From an uncultured Oscillospiraceae bacterium (lineage in GTDB: Bacteria; Bacillota; Clostridia; Oscillospirales; Oscillospiraceae): a DNA stretch of 64,000 nucleotides. Below are positions 50,893 to 60,300 of the stretch, one piece after another. The position numbers were made by a program, and so were the translations under genes. The notes under the pieces were generated by a model. That model searched no databases, was not told the origin of the DNA, and saw only the letters and a list, made by a program, of their open reading frames with translations. The stretch's first letter is position 1. Every line of letters begins with the position of its first letter. The stretch covers positions 13,373-77,372 of the forward strand of contig CAKTKC010000014.1 in the NCBI GenBank assembly GCA_934569225.1. The letters are read 5' to 3'.

Positions 50893-52305
50893 ATGAACAC
50901 CAAAACCACCGTCATTTCTCAGGCCGAGCTGGACGCCCAGTTCGCCTGCTGCGATAAAATCGCCGCCTACTGGCAGACAAAGGGTCGCACCCCCACCGCC
51001 TACGTGGAGACCTACGGCTGCCAGCAGAACGAGGCCGATTCCGAAAAGCTGCGGGGCTTTCTCGCCCAGTGCGGCTATGCCATCGTCGGCAGCGCCGAGG
51101 GCGCGGACGTGGTCATCATGAACACCTGCGCCATCCGGGAACACGCCGAGCAGCGGGTTTTCGGCAATCTGGGCGCTCTGACCCACACCAAGCGCCGCCA
51201 CCCGGAGCAGAAAATTTTCCTGTGCGGCTGCATGGCAGGGGAAACCAAGGTCTCCGACCGGGTGAAGCACAGCTACCCCCACGTGGACGGCGTGTTTTCC
51301 ACCCACCATCTGTGGCAGTTCCCGCAAATCCTGTGGAACGTCCTCAGCGGGAAAAAGCGGCAGTTCTTTATTGAAGACGAACCCGGCTCCATCGCCGAGG
51401 GCATTCCCCAGGTGCGGGATTCCAAGCTGAAAGCATGGGTTTCCATCATGTACGGCTGCAACAATTTCTGCACCTACTGCATCGTCCCCTACGTCCGTGG
51501 GCGGGAACGCAGCCGCCAGCCGGAGGACATCCTCGCCGAGTGCCGGGCGCTGATTGAGGGCGGCACGAAGGAGATCACCCTTCTGGGACAGAATGTCAAC
51601 TCCTATGGCAAGGATTTGAGCTGCGGCATGGATTTTGCCGACCTGCTGGGCGCCATTGCCCGGATTCCGGGGGATTTTCTCATCCGCTTCATGACCAGCC
51701 ACCCCCGGGACGCCAGCGAGAAGCTGTTCGACACCATGGCGCGTTATCCCAAAATCGCAAAGCAGCTGCATCTTCCCTTCCAGTCCGGCTCCTCCCGTGT
51801 GCTGAAGGCCATGAACCGCCACTATGACCGGGAGACCTATCTGCAAAAGGTGAACTACGCCAAAAAGGTCATGCCCGATCTGGTGCTGACCAGCGACGTG
51901 ATCGTGGGCTTCCCCGGAGAGACCGAGGAAGAATTTGAAGAGACCATCAGCCTGATTCAGTCCGTGCATTACGACAGTCTGTTCACCTTCATCTTCTCCC
52001 CCCGCCCCGGCACCCCCGCCGCGAAAATGGACGATCCCACCCCGAAGGAAGAGAAAAACCGCCGGTTCGACCGGCTTTGCGCAGTGCAGAACGCCATTTC
52101 CGAGGAAATCCACAATGCCTACATCGGAAAAACGCTCCGCTGTCTCGTTGACGGCAAAGACAAAGACCTTCTCACCGCCCGCACCGAGGGCGGACGTCTG
52201 GTGCGCTTCCCCGGCCGGGACGACATGATCGGCACCTATCAGAACATCACCATCACCGCCGCCACCACCTGGAGCCTGAGCGGAAAAGCGGCGGATATCT
52301 GCTGA
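50893..52305 (+). CDS. miaB: tRNA-2-methylthio-N6-dimethylallyladenosine synthase
   Basis: This 470-residue radical-SAM methylthiotransferase adds a methylthio group to i6A37 in tRNAs. It has the N-terminal UPF0004 domain with three cluster cysteines (TYGCQQNEAD, MNTCAIRE, CGCMAG), the radical SAM motif GCNNFCTYC (about 193-201), and a C-terminal TRAM domain. GGAGGA precedes the ATG. Its substrate is made by MiaA, encoded four genes downstream in the same operon. Confidence 0.97.
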   Translation: MNTKTTVISQAELDAQFACCDKIAAYWQTKGRTPTAYVETYGCQQNEADSEKLRGFLAQCGYAIVGSAEGADVVIMNTCAIREHAEQRVFGNLGALTHTKRRHPEQKIFLCGCMAGETKVSDRVKHSYPHVDGVFSTHHLWQFPQILWNVLSGKKRQFFIEDEPGSIAEGIPQVRDSKLKAWVSIMYGCNNFCTYCIVPYVRGRERSRQPEDILAECRALIEGGTKEITLLGQNVNSYGKDLSCGMDFADLLGAIARIPGDFLIRFMTSHPRDASEKLFDTMARYPKIAKQLHLPFQSGSSRVLKAMNRHYDRETYLQKVNYAKKVMPDLVLTSDVIVGFPGETEEEFEETISLIQSVHYDSLFTFIFSPRPGTPAAKMDDPTPKEEKNRRFDRLCAVQNAISEEIHNAYIGKTLRCLVDGKDKDLLTARTEGGRLVRFPGRDDMIGTYQNITITAATTWSLSGKAADIC

Positions 52306-52333
52306 AAAACATAGAACAGGACGGAATCAACAT

Positions 52334-54937
52334 ATGGCACAGGCAACAAATGAACTGACCCCCATGCGGCGGCAATATCAACAGATCAAGGAGCAGCACA
52401 AGGACTGCATCCTGATGTTCCGCCTGGGCGACTTCTATGAAATGTTTGACGACGACGCCAAACTGACGGCCCGGGAACTGGATCTCACCCTGACCACCCG
52501 TGACCGGGGCAAGCCCAAGGAGGAGCAGACGCCCATGTGCGGCGTCCCCTATCACAGCGTGGACTCCTACATCGCCCGGCTGGTGCAGAAGGGCTACAAG
52601 GTCGCCATCTGCGAGCAGATGGAAGACCCAGCCACCGCCAAGGGGCTGGTGCAGCGGGATATCACCCGCATCATCACCCCCGGCACCGTCACCGAAAGCT
52701 GTATGCTGGACGAGAACAAAAACAACTACATCGGCTGCATTTACGGCGAGAGCGGGAAATTCGGCCTTGCCTTCTGCGACGTTTCCACCGGCGCGTTTTT
52801 CACCACGGTCTGCTCCGACGCCCAGAATGTGGCCTCTGAGCTAGGTCGCTTCGCCCCCAGCGAAATTCTCCGCTACGGCTCCAATGTGGACTGCGAGGTC
52901 ATCGAGGACGCCGTTTTCCGCCGCTTAAGCTGCTGCGTCAGCGAGGGAAAACAGGAGCTGTTTGCTCTGGAAAGCGCGGAAGCGCTGCTGGAAGACCACT
53001 TCCACGCCACCCTTTCCCAGATGGGCATCGCGGGAATGCCCGCCGCCGTCATTGCCAGCGGCGCGCTGCTGCAAACCCTGCTGACTCTGCAAAGAAATGA
53101 CCTTGCCCATATCCGGGAGCTGCAATACTACACCACAGGCCGGTTCATGGAGCTGGATTTGGACGCCCGGCGGAATCTGGAACTGACGGAGACCATGCGT
53201 TCCAAAGAAAAGCGGGGAACGCTTCTGTGGGTGCTGGACAAGACCCACACCGCCATGGGCGGGCGGATGCTCCGCTCATGGCTGGAAAAGCCCCTGCTTG
53301 ACCCGGTGGAGATCACCCGCCGTCACGGCGCGGTTGATGAGCTGACGGACAACGTCATCGTCCGGGGCGAGCTGGAGCAGGCTCTGCGGGACGTTACCGA
53401 TCTGGAGCGGGTACAGACCCGCATCGTCACCGGCACCGTCAACTGCCGGGATTTGCTGGGACTTGCCCGTGGTTTCCGGGCGCTGCCCGACGTGAAAGCG
53501 CAGCTGCAAAAATGCGACTCTCCCCTGCTCAAGAAGCTGGAAGCGGCCATCGACCCCCTGACGGATTGCGCCGACCGCATTGAAAACACGCTGGTGGACG
53601 ATCCCCCCCTGACCATCCGGGAGGGCGGCATCATCCGCAAGGGTGCCAGCGAGGAAGCCGACCGTCTGCGGGACATCATGGAGGGCGGCAGCGGCACCAT
53701 CGCCGCCATTGAAGCGTCGGAACGGGAAAAAACCGGCATCCGCACCCTGAAGGTGGGCTTCAACCGGGTATTCGGCTATTATATTGAGGTATCCAAATCC
53801 TTTATCGATCAGGTGCCCGCGAATTACATCCGCAAGCAGACCCTCGCCAACTGCGAGCGCTACATCACCCAGGAGCTGAAAGAGCTGGAAAATCAGGTGC
53901 TCACCGCCAAAGACCGGCTCACCGCGCTGGAATACCAGATCTTCACCCAGCTTCGGGAATACCTTGCCAAGCAGGCCGCACGGGTACAGCAGACCGCCGC
54001 CGCCGTGGCCGCCGCGGACACGCTGTGCAGCCTTGCCGCCGTGGCGGTGCAGCGGGGCTACTGCCGCCCGGAAATTACCCTGGGGCGGGAAATTACCATT
54101 GAAAACGGCCGCCACCCCGTGGTGGAGGCCATGCTGAAGGACTCCCTGTTCGTCCCCAACGACACCCACCTGGGCGCTGAGGACAACCAGGTGTCCATCA
54201 TCACCGGCCCCAACATGGCGGGTAAATCCACCTATATGCGTCAGGTGGCGCTGATCGTGCTGATGGCGCAGATGGGCTCCTTCGTCCCCGCCCGCAGCGC
54301 GAAAATCGGTCTGGTGGATCGGGTGTTTACCCGCATCGGCGCCAGCGACGACCTGGCTTCCGGGCAGTCCACCTTCATGGTGGAGATGGCGGAGGTCGCC
54401 ACCATTCTGAAATACGCCACCTCCCGCAGTCTGCTGATTCTGGACGAAATCGGTCGCGGCACCTCCACCTATGACGGCATGGCCATCGCCCGCGCCGTCC
54501 TGGAATACGCCGCCAACCCCAAGCGTCTGGGGGCAAAGACGCTCTTTGCCACCCACTACCACGAGCTTTCCACCCTGGAAGACAAGCTGCCCAATGTGAA
54601 AAATTACAACATTGCGGTAAAAAAGCGGGGCGAGCAGATGATTTTCCTCCGGAAAATCGTCCCCGGCGCAACGGACGACAGCTACGGCATCGAGGTCGCC
54701 AAGCTGGCAGGCATCCCCGCCCCGGTGATCACCCGCGCACGGGAAATTCTCGCCGAGCTGGAAAGCCAGGGCGTCGTGGCCGCCCCTGCGGCGGCGAAAG
54801 AGCCGGAGGATCAGGTCAGCATGATGGACTTGACCTCTCAGCAGGTGGTCGCTGCCCTCAGCGCCATTTCCGTGGAGACCCTGACCCCCATCGAAGCCAT
54901 GAACGAGCTGTACAAACTGAAGAAAATGTTGGATTAA
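52334..54937 (+). CDS. mutS: DNA mismatch repair protein MutS
   Basis: This 867-residue protein recognises mismatches and starts repair with MutL. The N-terminal mismatch-binding motif is FRLGDFYEMF (about 31-40, the Phe-x-Glu element). Further marks are the connector, lever and clamp domains, Walker A GPNMAGKST (about 624-632), and motifs DDLASGQSTFMVEM and LLILDEIGRGTSTYDG. The full length supports a working enzyme. It follows miaB by 28 bases. Confidence 0.98.
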   Translation: MAQATNELTPMRRQYQQIKEQHKDCILMFRLGDFYEMFDDDAKLTARELDLTLTTRDRGKPKEEQTPMCGVPYHSVDSYIARLVQKGYKVAICEQMEDPATAKGLVQRDITRIITPGTVTESCMLDENKNNYIGCIYGESGKFGLAFCDVSTGAFFTTVCSDAQNVASELGRFAPSEILRYGSNVDCEVIEDAVFRRLSCCVSEGKQELFALESAEALLEDHFHATLSQMGIAGMPAAVIASGALLQTLLTLQRNDLAHIRELQYYTTGRFMELDLDARRNLELTETMRSKEKRGTLLWVLDKTHTAMGGRMLRSWLEKPLLDPVEITRRHGAVDELTDNVIVRGELEQALRDVTDLERVQTRIVTGTVNCRDLLGLARGFRALPDVKAQLQKCDSPLLKKLEAAIDPLTDCADRIENTLVDDPPLTIREGGIIRKGASEEADRLRDIMEGGSGTIAAIEASEREKTGIRTLKVGFNRVFGYYIEVSKSFIDQVPANYIRKQTLANCERYITQELKELENQVLTAKDRLTALEYQIFTQLREYLAKQAARVQQTAAAVAAADTLCSLAAVAVQRGYCRPEITLGREITIENGRHPVVEAMLKDSLFVPNDTHLGAEDNQVSIITGPNMAGKSTYMRQVALIVLMAQMGSFVPARSAKIGLVDRVFTRIGASDDLASGQSTFMVEMAEVATILKYATSRSLLILDEIGRGTSTYDGMAIARAVLEYAANPKRLGAKTLFATHYHELSTLEDKLPNVKNYNIAVKKRGEQMIFLRKIVPGATDDSYGIEVAKLAGIPAPVITRAREILAELESQGVVAAPAAAKEPEDQVSMMDLTSQQVVAALSAISVETLTPIEAMNELYKLKKMLD

Positions 54938-54940
54938 ACT

Positions 54941-55639
54941 ATGAAACGAAACCGCAGTCTCTCCGCCTGTCCCACCGCGCAGGAGTCCGTCGCGGGCGGT
55001 GTCTACTTTATTTTCCAGCTGGTGCTGCTTCCCTCCATTCTGCGGTGGGTCAACGCCCAGCTTTCCCAGCCGCTGACCCAGACGGAGCTGAATTTTACCT
55101 ACTATCTCATCAATTTTCTGGCGACAATTCTGATCTACCACGAATTCTTAGGGCGCAGCGCCCGGCAGGCGACCCAGCACGTTGCGTACTTCTGTCAGGC
55201 CGTCATCCTGGGACTTGCCGCCTACTACGCCTGCAATTTCCTGACCCTCCGGCTGATAAGGCTGCTGGTTCCCGGCTTTACCAATTACAATGACGCCGTC
55301 ATCTCCGCTATGAGTCGGAGCGGACGCTATCTCATGGTCGTCAGCACCGTGATTCTGGTTCCGCCTGCCGAGGAATGCGTCTTCCGGGGGCTGATTTTCC
55401 GCAACCTCTACGGAAAATCCCGGTGGGTTGCTTACGCCGTGTCCATTCTCGCCTTTGCCGCCATCCATGTCCTGGGCTACATTGGGAAATATTCCCCGCT
55501 GGAGCTGGTCATGGCGGTGCTGCAATACCTCCCGGCGGGACTTTCCCTCGCCTGGGCGTACACCAAGGGCGACACCATTTTCGCGCCGATCATTATCCAC
55601 GCCTGTATCAATCTGGTCGCCATCGGCGGCCTGAGGTGA
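54941..55639 (+). CDS. CPBP-family intramembrane metalloprotease
   Basis: This 232-residue protein has about six membrane helices and the CPBP (CAAX protease/bacteriocin-processing, Abi) motifs. Motif 1 is PPAEECVFRG (EE at about 145-146, with R149), motif 2 FAAIHVLGY (histidine near 173), and motif 3 HACINLVA (histidine near 221). It likely cleaves a substrate within the membrane. It sits three bases after mutS and ends seven bases before mutL, so it is co-translated with mismatch repair genes; no functional link is known to me. Confidence 0.9.
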   Translation: MKRNRSLSACPTAQESVAGGVYFIFQLVLLPSILRWVNAQLSQPLTQTELNFTYYLINFLATILIYHEFLGRSARQATQHVAYFCQAVILGLAAYYACNFLTLRLIRLLVPGFTNYNDAVISAMSRSGRYLMVVSTVILVPPAEECVFRGLIFRNLYGKSRWVAYAVSILAFAAIHVLGYIGKYSPLELVMAVLQYLPAGLSLAWAYTKGDTIFAPIIIHACINLVAIGGLR

Positions 55640-55646
55640 ATCTATT

Positions 55647-57608
55647 ATGCCGAAAATCATTCAGTTATCCCCCCATATCGCCAATCTGATCGCCGCCGGT
55701 GAGGTGGTGGAGCGCCCCGCGTCCGTGGTCAAGGAGCTGCTGGAAAACGCGGTAGACGCGGGCGCGTCCAAAGTCACCGTGGAAATCCGGGACGGCGGCA
55801 TGACCTTTCTCCGGGTCACGGACAACGGCTGCGGCATGTCCCCCGAGGACGCCCGGACGGCCTTCCTCCGCCACGCCACTTCCAAGCTCCGCTGCGCCGA
55901 AGACCTGGCCGCCATCGGCACCATGGGCTTCCGGGGCGAGGCATTGGCCGCCATCGCCTCCGTCAGCCGCATCGATCTTCTGACCAAGACGGCGGGCAGT
56001 ATGTCCGGCACGTCCTTAAAGCTGGAAGCCGGAAAAATTCTGGAGGAAACCGAGATCGGCTGTCCCGAAGGGACGACCATCATTGTCCGCGACCTCTTTT
56101 TCAACACCCCCGCCCGGATGAAATTCATGAAATCCGACACCGTGGAGGGCAGCCGGGTGACCGCCGCCGTGCAGATGCAGGCACTGGCCCACCCGGAGGT
56201 GGCCATCCAGTTCCTCCGGGACGGCAAGCAGGTGCTTTCCACCCCGGGAAACGGCGGCTTGCAGGCGGCGGTCTACTGCGTCTATGGCCGGGACTTTGCC
56301 CGGATGGTGAAGGTGGACAGCCGTTGGGAATCCTACACCCTGACCGGCTACGTCTCCAAGCCCACCGACGCCCGCCCCAGCCGGGGTCTGCAAACCTTTT
56401 TCGTCAACGACCGACCCGTGAAATCCAAGCTGCTGATTTCCGCTCTGGAGGAAGCCTACCGCAACCAGATCATGGTTGGGAAATTCCCCGCCTGCGTGCT
56501 GCATCTGACCCTGCCGCCCAACGCCGTGGACGTGAACGTCCACCCGGCGAAGACGGAGGTGAAATTCCTGTCGGAAAAGGCGGTATTTGACTGCGTTCAC
56601 TACGGCGTATTGGGAGCGCTGAACACCCAGACTGACCGCCCCGAAATCCGGTTCCGGACGCCCGCCGGGGAGACCGCCGCGCCGGTCACGCACGAAGCGC
56701 CTGCCAAGACGTCCACCCCGCCCCAGATGCCGCCCCGTTCGGAAAATCCCGCTCCCAAAAGCAGCTTTTTCCGCACCATGACACCTCAGGAGTATAAGAC
56801 CTTCTCCACCGCGTTAAAGGACGCGCCCCAGCCGAAGCAGGCGGCAGCCGCCGCGACGGCAACGAAAATTGAGCGTCCCGCCAACATGCCCCTGCGGGAG
56901 TTCGTGATGCTTCCTCAGGTTCAGGCGAGTCAAACCCCACCCAAAGCGGAAAAGCCCGCGCTTGTCCCCTCCGCTCCCCCCAAGAAAGAAGAACCGAAGC
57001 CGGAAGAAATGGAGCAGACCCAGATGCCCATGCCCGCCGAAATCCAGTGGCGGATGGTAGGCGAGCTTTACAATACCTATATCATTGTGGAACAGGGAGA
57101 CGACGCTTTTCTCATTGACAAGCACGCCGCCCACGAGCGCATTCTCTTTGAAAAGCTGAAAGCCCACCCCGAGAAAATCAGCGCCCAGAGTCTGCTGTCC
57201 CCCATCCCCGTGCGCTTAAGTCCCGCCGCGGCCGGGGAGCTTCTCGCCAACGCAGGTTTGCTGGACGAGCTGGGCTTTGCGGTGGAGGAATTCGGCGAAA
57301 ACACCGTGCTTCTGCGGCAGATACCCATGGATTTAAGCCCGGATGACGCCGCCGAAGCTGTGGAAAGCCTGTCCGCCGACCTTCTGTCCGGCCGCCGGGA
57401 AAGCAAGGACACCGTCCGGGACGAGCTGCTCCACACGGTGGCCTGCAAGGCCGCCATCAAGGCCGGGTGGGTCAATGACGAGCAGGAGCTTCTCGCCGTG
57501 GCCAAGGAGGTCATGAGCCGGGAAGACCTGAAATACTGCCCCCATGGCCGTCCCATCTGCGTTTCTTTAAGCAAAAAGCAGCTGGAAAAGCAGTTCAAGC
57601 GGACGTAA
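55647..57608 (+). CDS. mutL: DNA mismatch repair protein MutL
   Basis: This 653-residue GHKL ATPase has ENAVDAGAS (about 32-40), DNGCGM (about 56-61), the TMGFRGEAL motif and GTTIIVRDLFFNTPAR. A Pro/Ala/Lys-rich linker (about 335-460) follows, then the C-terminal dimer domain. The C-terminal half has DKHAAHERILFE (about 491-502), the QxxxxHAAHERxxFE-type endonuclease motif of MutL from bacteria without MutH. It therefore probably nicks DNA itself. Confidence 0.96.
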   Translation: MPKIIQLSPHIANLIAAGEVVERPASVVKELLENAVDAGASKVTVEIRDGGMTFLRVTDNGCGMSPEDARTAFLRHATSKLRCAEDLAAIGTMGFRGEALAAIASVSRIDLLTKTAGSMSGTSLKLEAGKILEETEIGCPEGTTIIVRDLFFNTPARMKFMKSDTVEGSRVTAAVQMQALAHPEVAIQFLRDGKQVLSTPGNGGLQAAVYCVYGRDFARMVKVDSRWESYTLTGYVSKPTDARPSRGLQTFFVNDRPVKSKLLISALEEAYRNQIMVGKFPACVLHLTLPPNAVDVNVHPAKTEVKFLSEKAVFDCVHYGVLGALNTQTDRPEIRFRTPAGETAAPVTHEAPAKTSTPPQMPPRSENPAPKSSFFRTMTPQEYKTFSTALKDAPQPKQAAAAATATKIERPANMPLREFVMLPQVQASQTPPKAEKPALVPSAPPKKEEPKPEEMEQTQMPMPAEIQWRMVGELYNTYIIVEQGDDAFLIDKHAAHERILFEKLKAHPEKISAQSLLSPIPVRLSPAAAGELLANAGLLDELGFAVEEFGENTVLLRQIPMDLSPDDAAEAVESLSADLLSGRRESKDTVRDELLHTVACKAAIKAGWVNDEQELLAVAKEVMSREDLKYCPHGRPICVSLSKKQLEKQFKRT

Positions 57609-57628
57609 CGCCCTGTCTGGAGACTTTT

Positions 57629-58564
57629 ATGAACAACATCATCTGCATCGCCGGGCCGACGGCCTCGGGGAAAACCGCACTGGCCGCAACACTGGCGAAG
57701 GAACTGAATGGCGAAGTGGTGTCCTGCGACTCCATGCAGGTGTACAGGCGCATGGACATCGGCACCGCGAAGCCCACTCCGGAAGAAATGCAGGGAATTC
57801 CCCATCACATGATCGACGTGGCCGAACCCTGGGAGGATTTTTCCGTCAGCCGCTACTGCGAGATGGCCGCCCCCATTGTGGACGACATTATTTCCCGGGG
57901 AAAAACCGCCGTGATCGCGGGGGGAACCGGGCTTTACATGGATTCCCTCATCCGCGGCAACGCCTTCGCACCCTTCCCCGCCACCGGCGTCCGGGAGCGG
58001 CTGGAAGCCCAGGCAGACGCCGAGGGCATGGAGGCCATGCTTTCCCATCTGCGCGCCGTAGACCCCGACGCCGCCGGGCGTCTGCACCTCTCCGACCGGA
58101 AACGCATTCTCCGGGCGCTGGAGGTCTATCTGGAGACCGGCGAGACCATCACGGAACACAACCGGAAGACCCAGGCCGTTCCGCCCCGGTATTCCCCTCT
58201 CTGGCTGGGGCTGGACTTTGCCCAGAGGAGCGAGCTGTACCGCCGCATCGATCTGCGGGTCAGTCTCATGCTTGAGCAGGGACTTGTGGAGGAAATCCGG
58301 GGACTTCTTGCCGCCGGCATTCCCGAAAAGACCACCGCCATGCAGGCCATCGGCTACAAGGAATTCGTGGACGCCCTTGACGGCCGGTGTACAATAGAGG
58401 AAGCAGCCGATCAGGTGCGCCAATCCTCCCGCCGCTACGCCAAGCGTCAGCTGACCTGGTTCCGCCGGAACAAGGCCATTCACTGGCTCATCCGTGAGAC
58501 CGGAGACACCGGGCGGGAAATTCTGGAAAACGCCCGACGGATTGTGAGCGATTCTGACAACTGA
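57629..58564 (+). CDS. miaA: tRNA dimethylallyltransferase
   Basis: This 311-residue enzyme transfers a dimethylallyl group to A37 of tRNAs that read U-starting codons. It has P-loop GPTASGKT (9-16), SCDSMQVYRRMDIGTAKPT (about 32-50), the HHMIDVAEPWEDFSV segment and AGGTGLYMDSL. The C-terminal part has QAIGYKEF and RRYAKRQLTWFRR. GGAGA precedes the ATG by six bases. Confidence 0.97.
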   Translation: MNNIICIAGPTASGKTALAATLAKELNGEVVSCDSMQVYRRMDIGTAKPTPEEMQGIPHHMIDVAEPWEDFSVSRYCEMAAPIVDDIISRGKTAVIAGGTGLYMDSLIRGNAFAPFPATGVRERLEAQADAEGMEAMLSHLRAVDPDAAGRLHLSDRKRILRALEVYLETGETITEHNRKTQAVPPRYSPLWLGLDFAQRSELYRRIDLRVSLMLEQGLVEEIRGLLAAGIPEKTTAMQAIGYKEFVDALDGRCTIEEAADQVRQSSRRYAKRQLTWFRRNKAIHWLIRETGDTGREILENARRIVSDSDN

Positions 58565-58648
58565 AACGTGTTAGGATGTGGATACCCTAAGAATACGGCA
58601 GTTATTGGGGAGTATTTGTCTGCCGAATATGAGAAAGAAGGTATCCAT

Positions 58649-58879
58649 ATGTCTGACGCGATCAACTTACAGGAAGCTATTTTGAAGGAGGTTCGCCGGG
58701 ACAAGGTTCCCGTGACCCTGTTTCTGATGAACGGCTTCCAGCTCCGGGGGGTCATTACGGGCTATGACAGCTTCGTAGTGGTGCTGGTATCCGATGGCAA
58801 ACAGCAGATGATCTACAAGCACGCCATCTCCACCCTCGCCCCCATGAAACCGCTGAAGGCCGCAGCCGCAACTGCGTGA
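58649..58879 (+). CDS. hfq: RNA chaperone Hfq
   Basis: This 76-residue Sm-like protein forms a hexameric ring that binds small RNAs and mRNAs. The Sm1 segment is FLMNGFQLRGVITGYDSFVVVL (positions 25-46) and the Sm2 motif is YKHAIST (56-62, the YKHA pattern typical of Hfq). The ATG at 58649 follows AGAAGG; the open frame extends 27 codons upstream and is rejected. The miaA-hfq order is widely conserved. A strong terminator follows. Confidence 0.96.
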   Translation: MSDAINLQEAILKEVRRDKVPVTLFLMNGFQLRGVITGYDSFVVVLVSDGKQQMIYKHAISTLAPMKPLKAAAATA

Positions 58880-58882
58880 CGC

Positions 58883-58923
58883 AAAAAGGGCAACGGAGCA
58901 TAAGCCTTCCGTTGCCCTTTTTT
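58883..58923 (+). terminator. Terminator after hfq
   Basis: AAAAAGGGCAACGGA (58883-58897) pairs with TCCGTTGCCCTTTTTT (58908-58923), with a T-run. It ends the miaB-hfq operon. Confidence 0.92.
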
Positions 58924-58969
58924 CAGGGGAAACTCTGATTCCCAATCTCAAATAGAAAGAAGAATTCTT

Positions 58970-59692
58970 ATGTCTATCGCCGAAAACGTCGCCGAGATCC
59001 GCCGTCAGATGGCGTCCGCCGCCCTCGCCGCGGGGCGCGACCCAAAGGACATTCTGCTCTGCGCCGCCACAAAGATGAACGACGCCGACGCCGTGCGTCA
59101 GGCCATTGCCGCCGGTGTGGACTGCTGCGGCGAGAACCGGGTGCAGGAGCTGACCGCCAAGCTCTCTCAGAACGCTTACGATGGCGTGCCGGTGCATTTC
59201 ATCGGCCATTTGCAGACCAACAAGGTTCGCCAGGTAGTGGGCAAGGTATCCCTCATTCAGAGCGTGGACTCGGAGCGTCTGCTTGCCGCCATCGACCGGG
59301 AAGCCGCCCGGCAGGGCATCGTGCAGGACATTCTGCTGGAGGTCAACATCGGCGAAGAGGCCAGCAAGTCCGGTTTTGCCGCTGAGAATATCCTCTCTCT
59401 GATGGAAAAAATTGGCGAATTTTCAAACATATGTGTCAAAGGTCTCATGGCAATTCCCCCAATCAGCCATATTTCGGGAGAAAATCAAAAATTTTTTCAA
59501 AAAATGTTCCACTTATCTGTTGACATAAGGCGAAAAAAATACGATAATGTCAAGGTGGACTGTTTATCCATGGGCATGTCCGGAGACTTCGCCGACGCGA
59601 TCGCTTCCGGCAGCACGATGGTTCGTGTGGGCACCGCTATTTTTGGCGCCAGGAACTATGGTAAAGACGATACCAGGGATTCATCAAAATGA
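58970..59692 (+). CDS. yggS: PLP homeostasis protein (YggS/PLPBP family)
   Basis: This 240-residue protein binds pyridoxal phosphate on a TIM-barrel fold and helps keep PLP balance. The PLP lysine is K35 in CAATKMND. Other marks are CGENRVQEL, HFIGHLQTNKVR and the C-terminal SMGMSGDFADAI with GTAIFGAR. Between about 59400 and 59565 the codons turn AT-rich (ATA, TTA, TCA, AGG, long AAA/TTT runs), unlike the rest of the gene, and this stretch carries a near-perfect promoter for the genes downstream. It starts the yggS-sepF-divIVA cell-division cluster. Confidence 0.93.
   Translation: MSIAENVAEIRRQMASAALAAGRDPKDILLCAATKMNDADAVRQAIAAGVDCCGENRVQELTAKLSQNAYDGVPVHFIGHLQTNKVRQVVGKVSLIQSVDSERLLAAIDREAARQGIVQDILLEVNIGEEASKSGFAAENILSLMEKIGEFSNICVKGLMAIPPISHISGENQKFFQKMFHLSVDIRRKKYDNVKVDCLSMGMSGDFADAIASGSTMVRVGTAIFGARNYGKDDTRDSSK
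59520..59548 (+). promoter_or_regulatory. Promoter inside yggS driving sepF-divIVA
   Basis: TTGACA (59520-59525) and GATAAT (59543-59548) are exactly 17 bases apart, within the yggS coding region and 174 bases before the sepF start. It lies in an AT-rich island in an otherwise GC-rich gene. Confidence 0.65.
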
Positions 59693-59721
59693 TGTGAGCA
59701 TACATTAGGAGGACATATAGA

Positions 59722-60279
59722 ATGAGCTTGTGGGATAATGTAAAGAAATTTGCCCAGCCCTATGCAGACGACGATTACGATGATTACGGCGAGGATGACG
59801 ATTACCTCGATGATTATGAAGAACCCGAGAAGCCTGCTTCCGCCCGCCGCAAACCCCGCCGCGCACCGGCACCCTCTCCCGCTCCCGAAGAGGAGGAAGA
59901 AGATGAGGAAGCCGACGATTACGGTTTCGGCCCCATGAGCAGCACCGCATCCGCCGCTCCCGCCGGCGGTTTCTCCGGCCAGGTTCTGAACATGAACACC
60001 GGCAACAAGCAGGAAGTGGTTCTGTTCCGTCCCGGCAGCTTCAACGACACCTCCAAGGCCGCCGATGACCTGCGCAACCGGAAAGCCGTCATCGTCAACA
60101 TGGAGAATGTGGACAAGGCCATGGCCCGCCGGGTGGTGGATTTCCTGTCCGGTTGTGTATACGCCCTGGACGGCGATGTGAAGAAGATCGCCCAGTCTGC
60201 TTACCTGTTCTGCCCCCACAATATGGACATTGTGGGCGACCTGGAAACGTTGCAGGCCGAGGTTGAAAGCTATATCTAA
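59722..60279 (+). CDS. sepF: Cell division protein SepF
   Basis: This 185-residue protein anchors FtsZ to the membrane and bundles its filaments. It has an N-terminal amphipathic start (SLWDNVKKFAQP, about 2-13), an acidic DDYDDYGEDDDYLDDYEE linker (about 17-34) and a low-complexity region to about 80. The C-terminal SepF domain (about 88-185) has RPGSFNDTSKAADDLRNRKAVIVN, in part, and FLSGCVYALDG. AGGAGGA precedes the ATG. Confidence 0.96.
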   Translation: MSLWDNVKKFAQPYADDDYDDYGEDDDYLDDYEEPEKPASARRKPRRAPAPSPAPEEEEEDEEADDYGFGPMSSTASAAPAGGFSGQVLNMNTGNKQEVVLFRPGSFNDTSKAADDLRNRKAVIVNMENVDKAMARRVVDFLSGCVYALDGDVKKIAQSAYLFCPHNMDIVGDLETLQAEVESYI

Positions 60280-60300
60280 AAGATAGGAAGGTAAATCACC

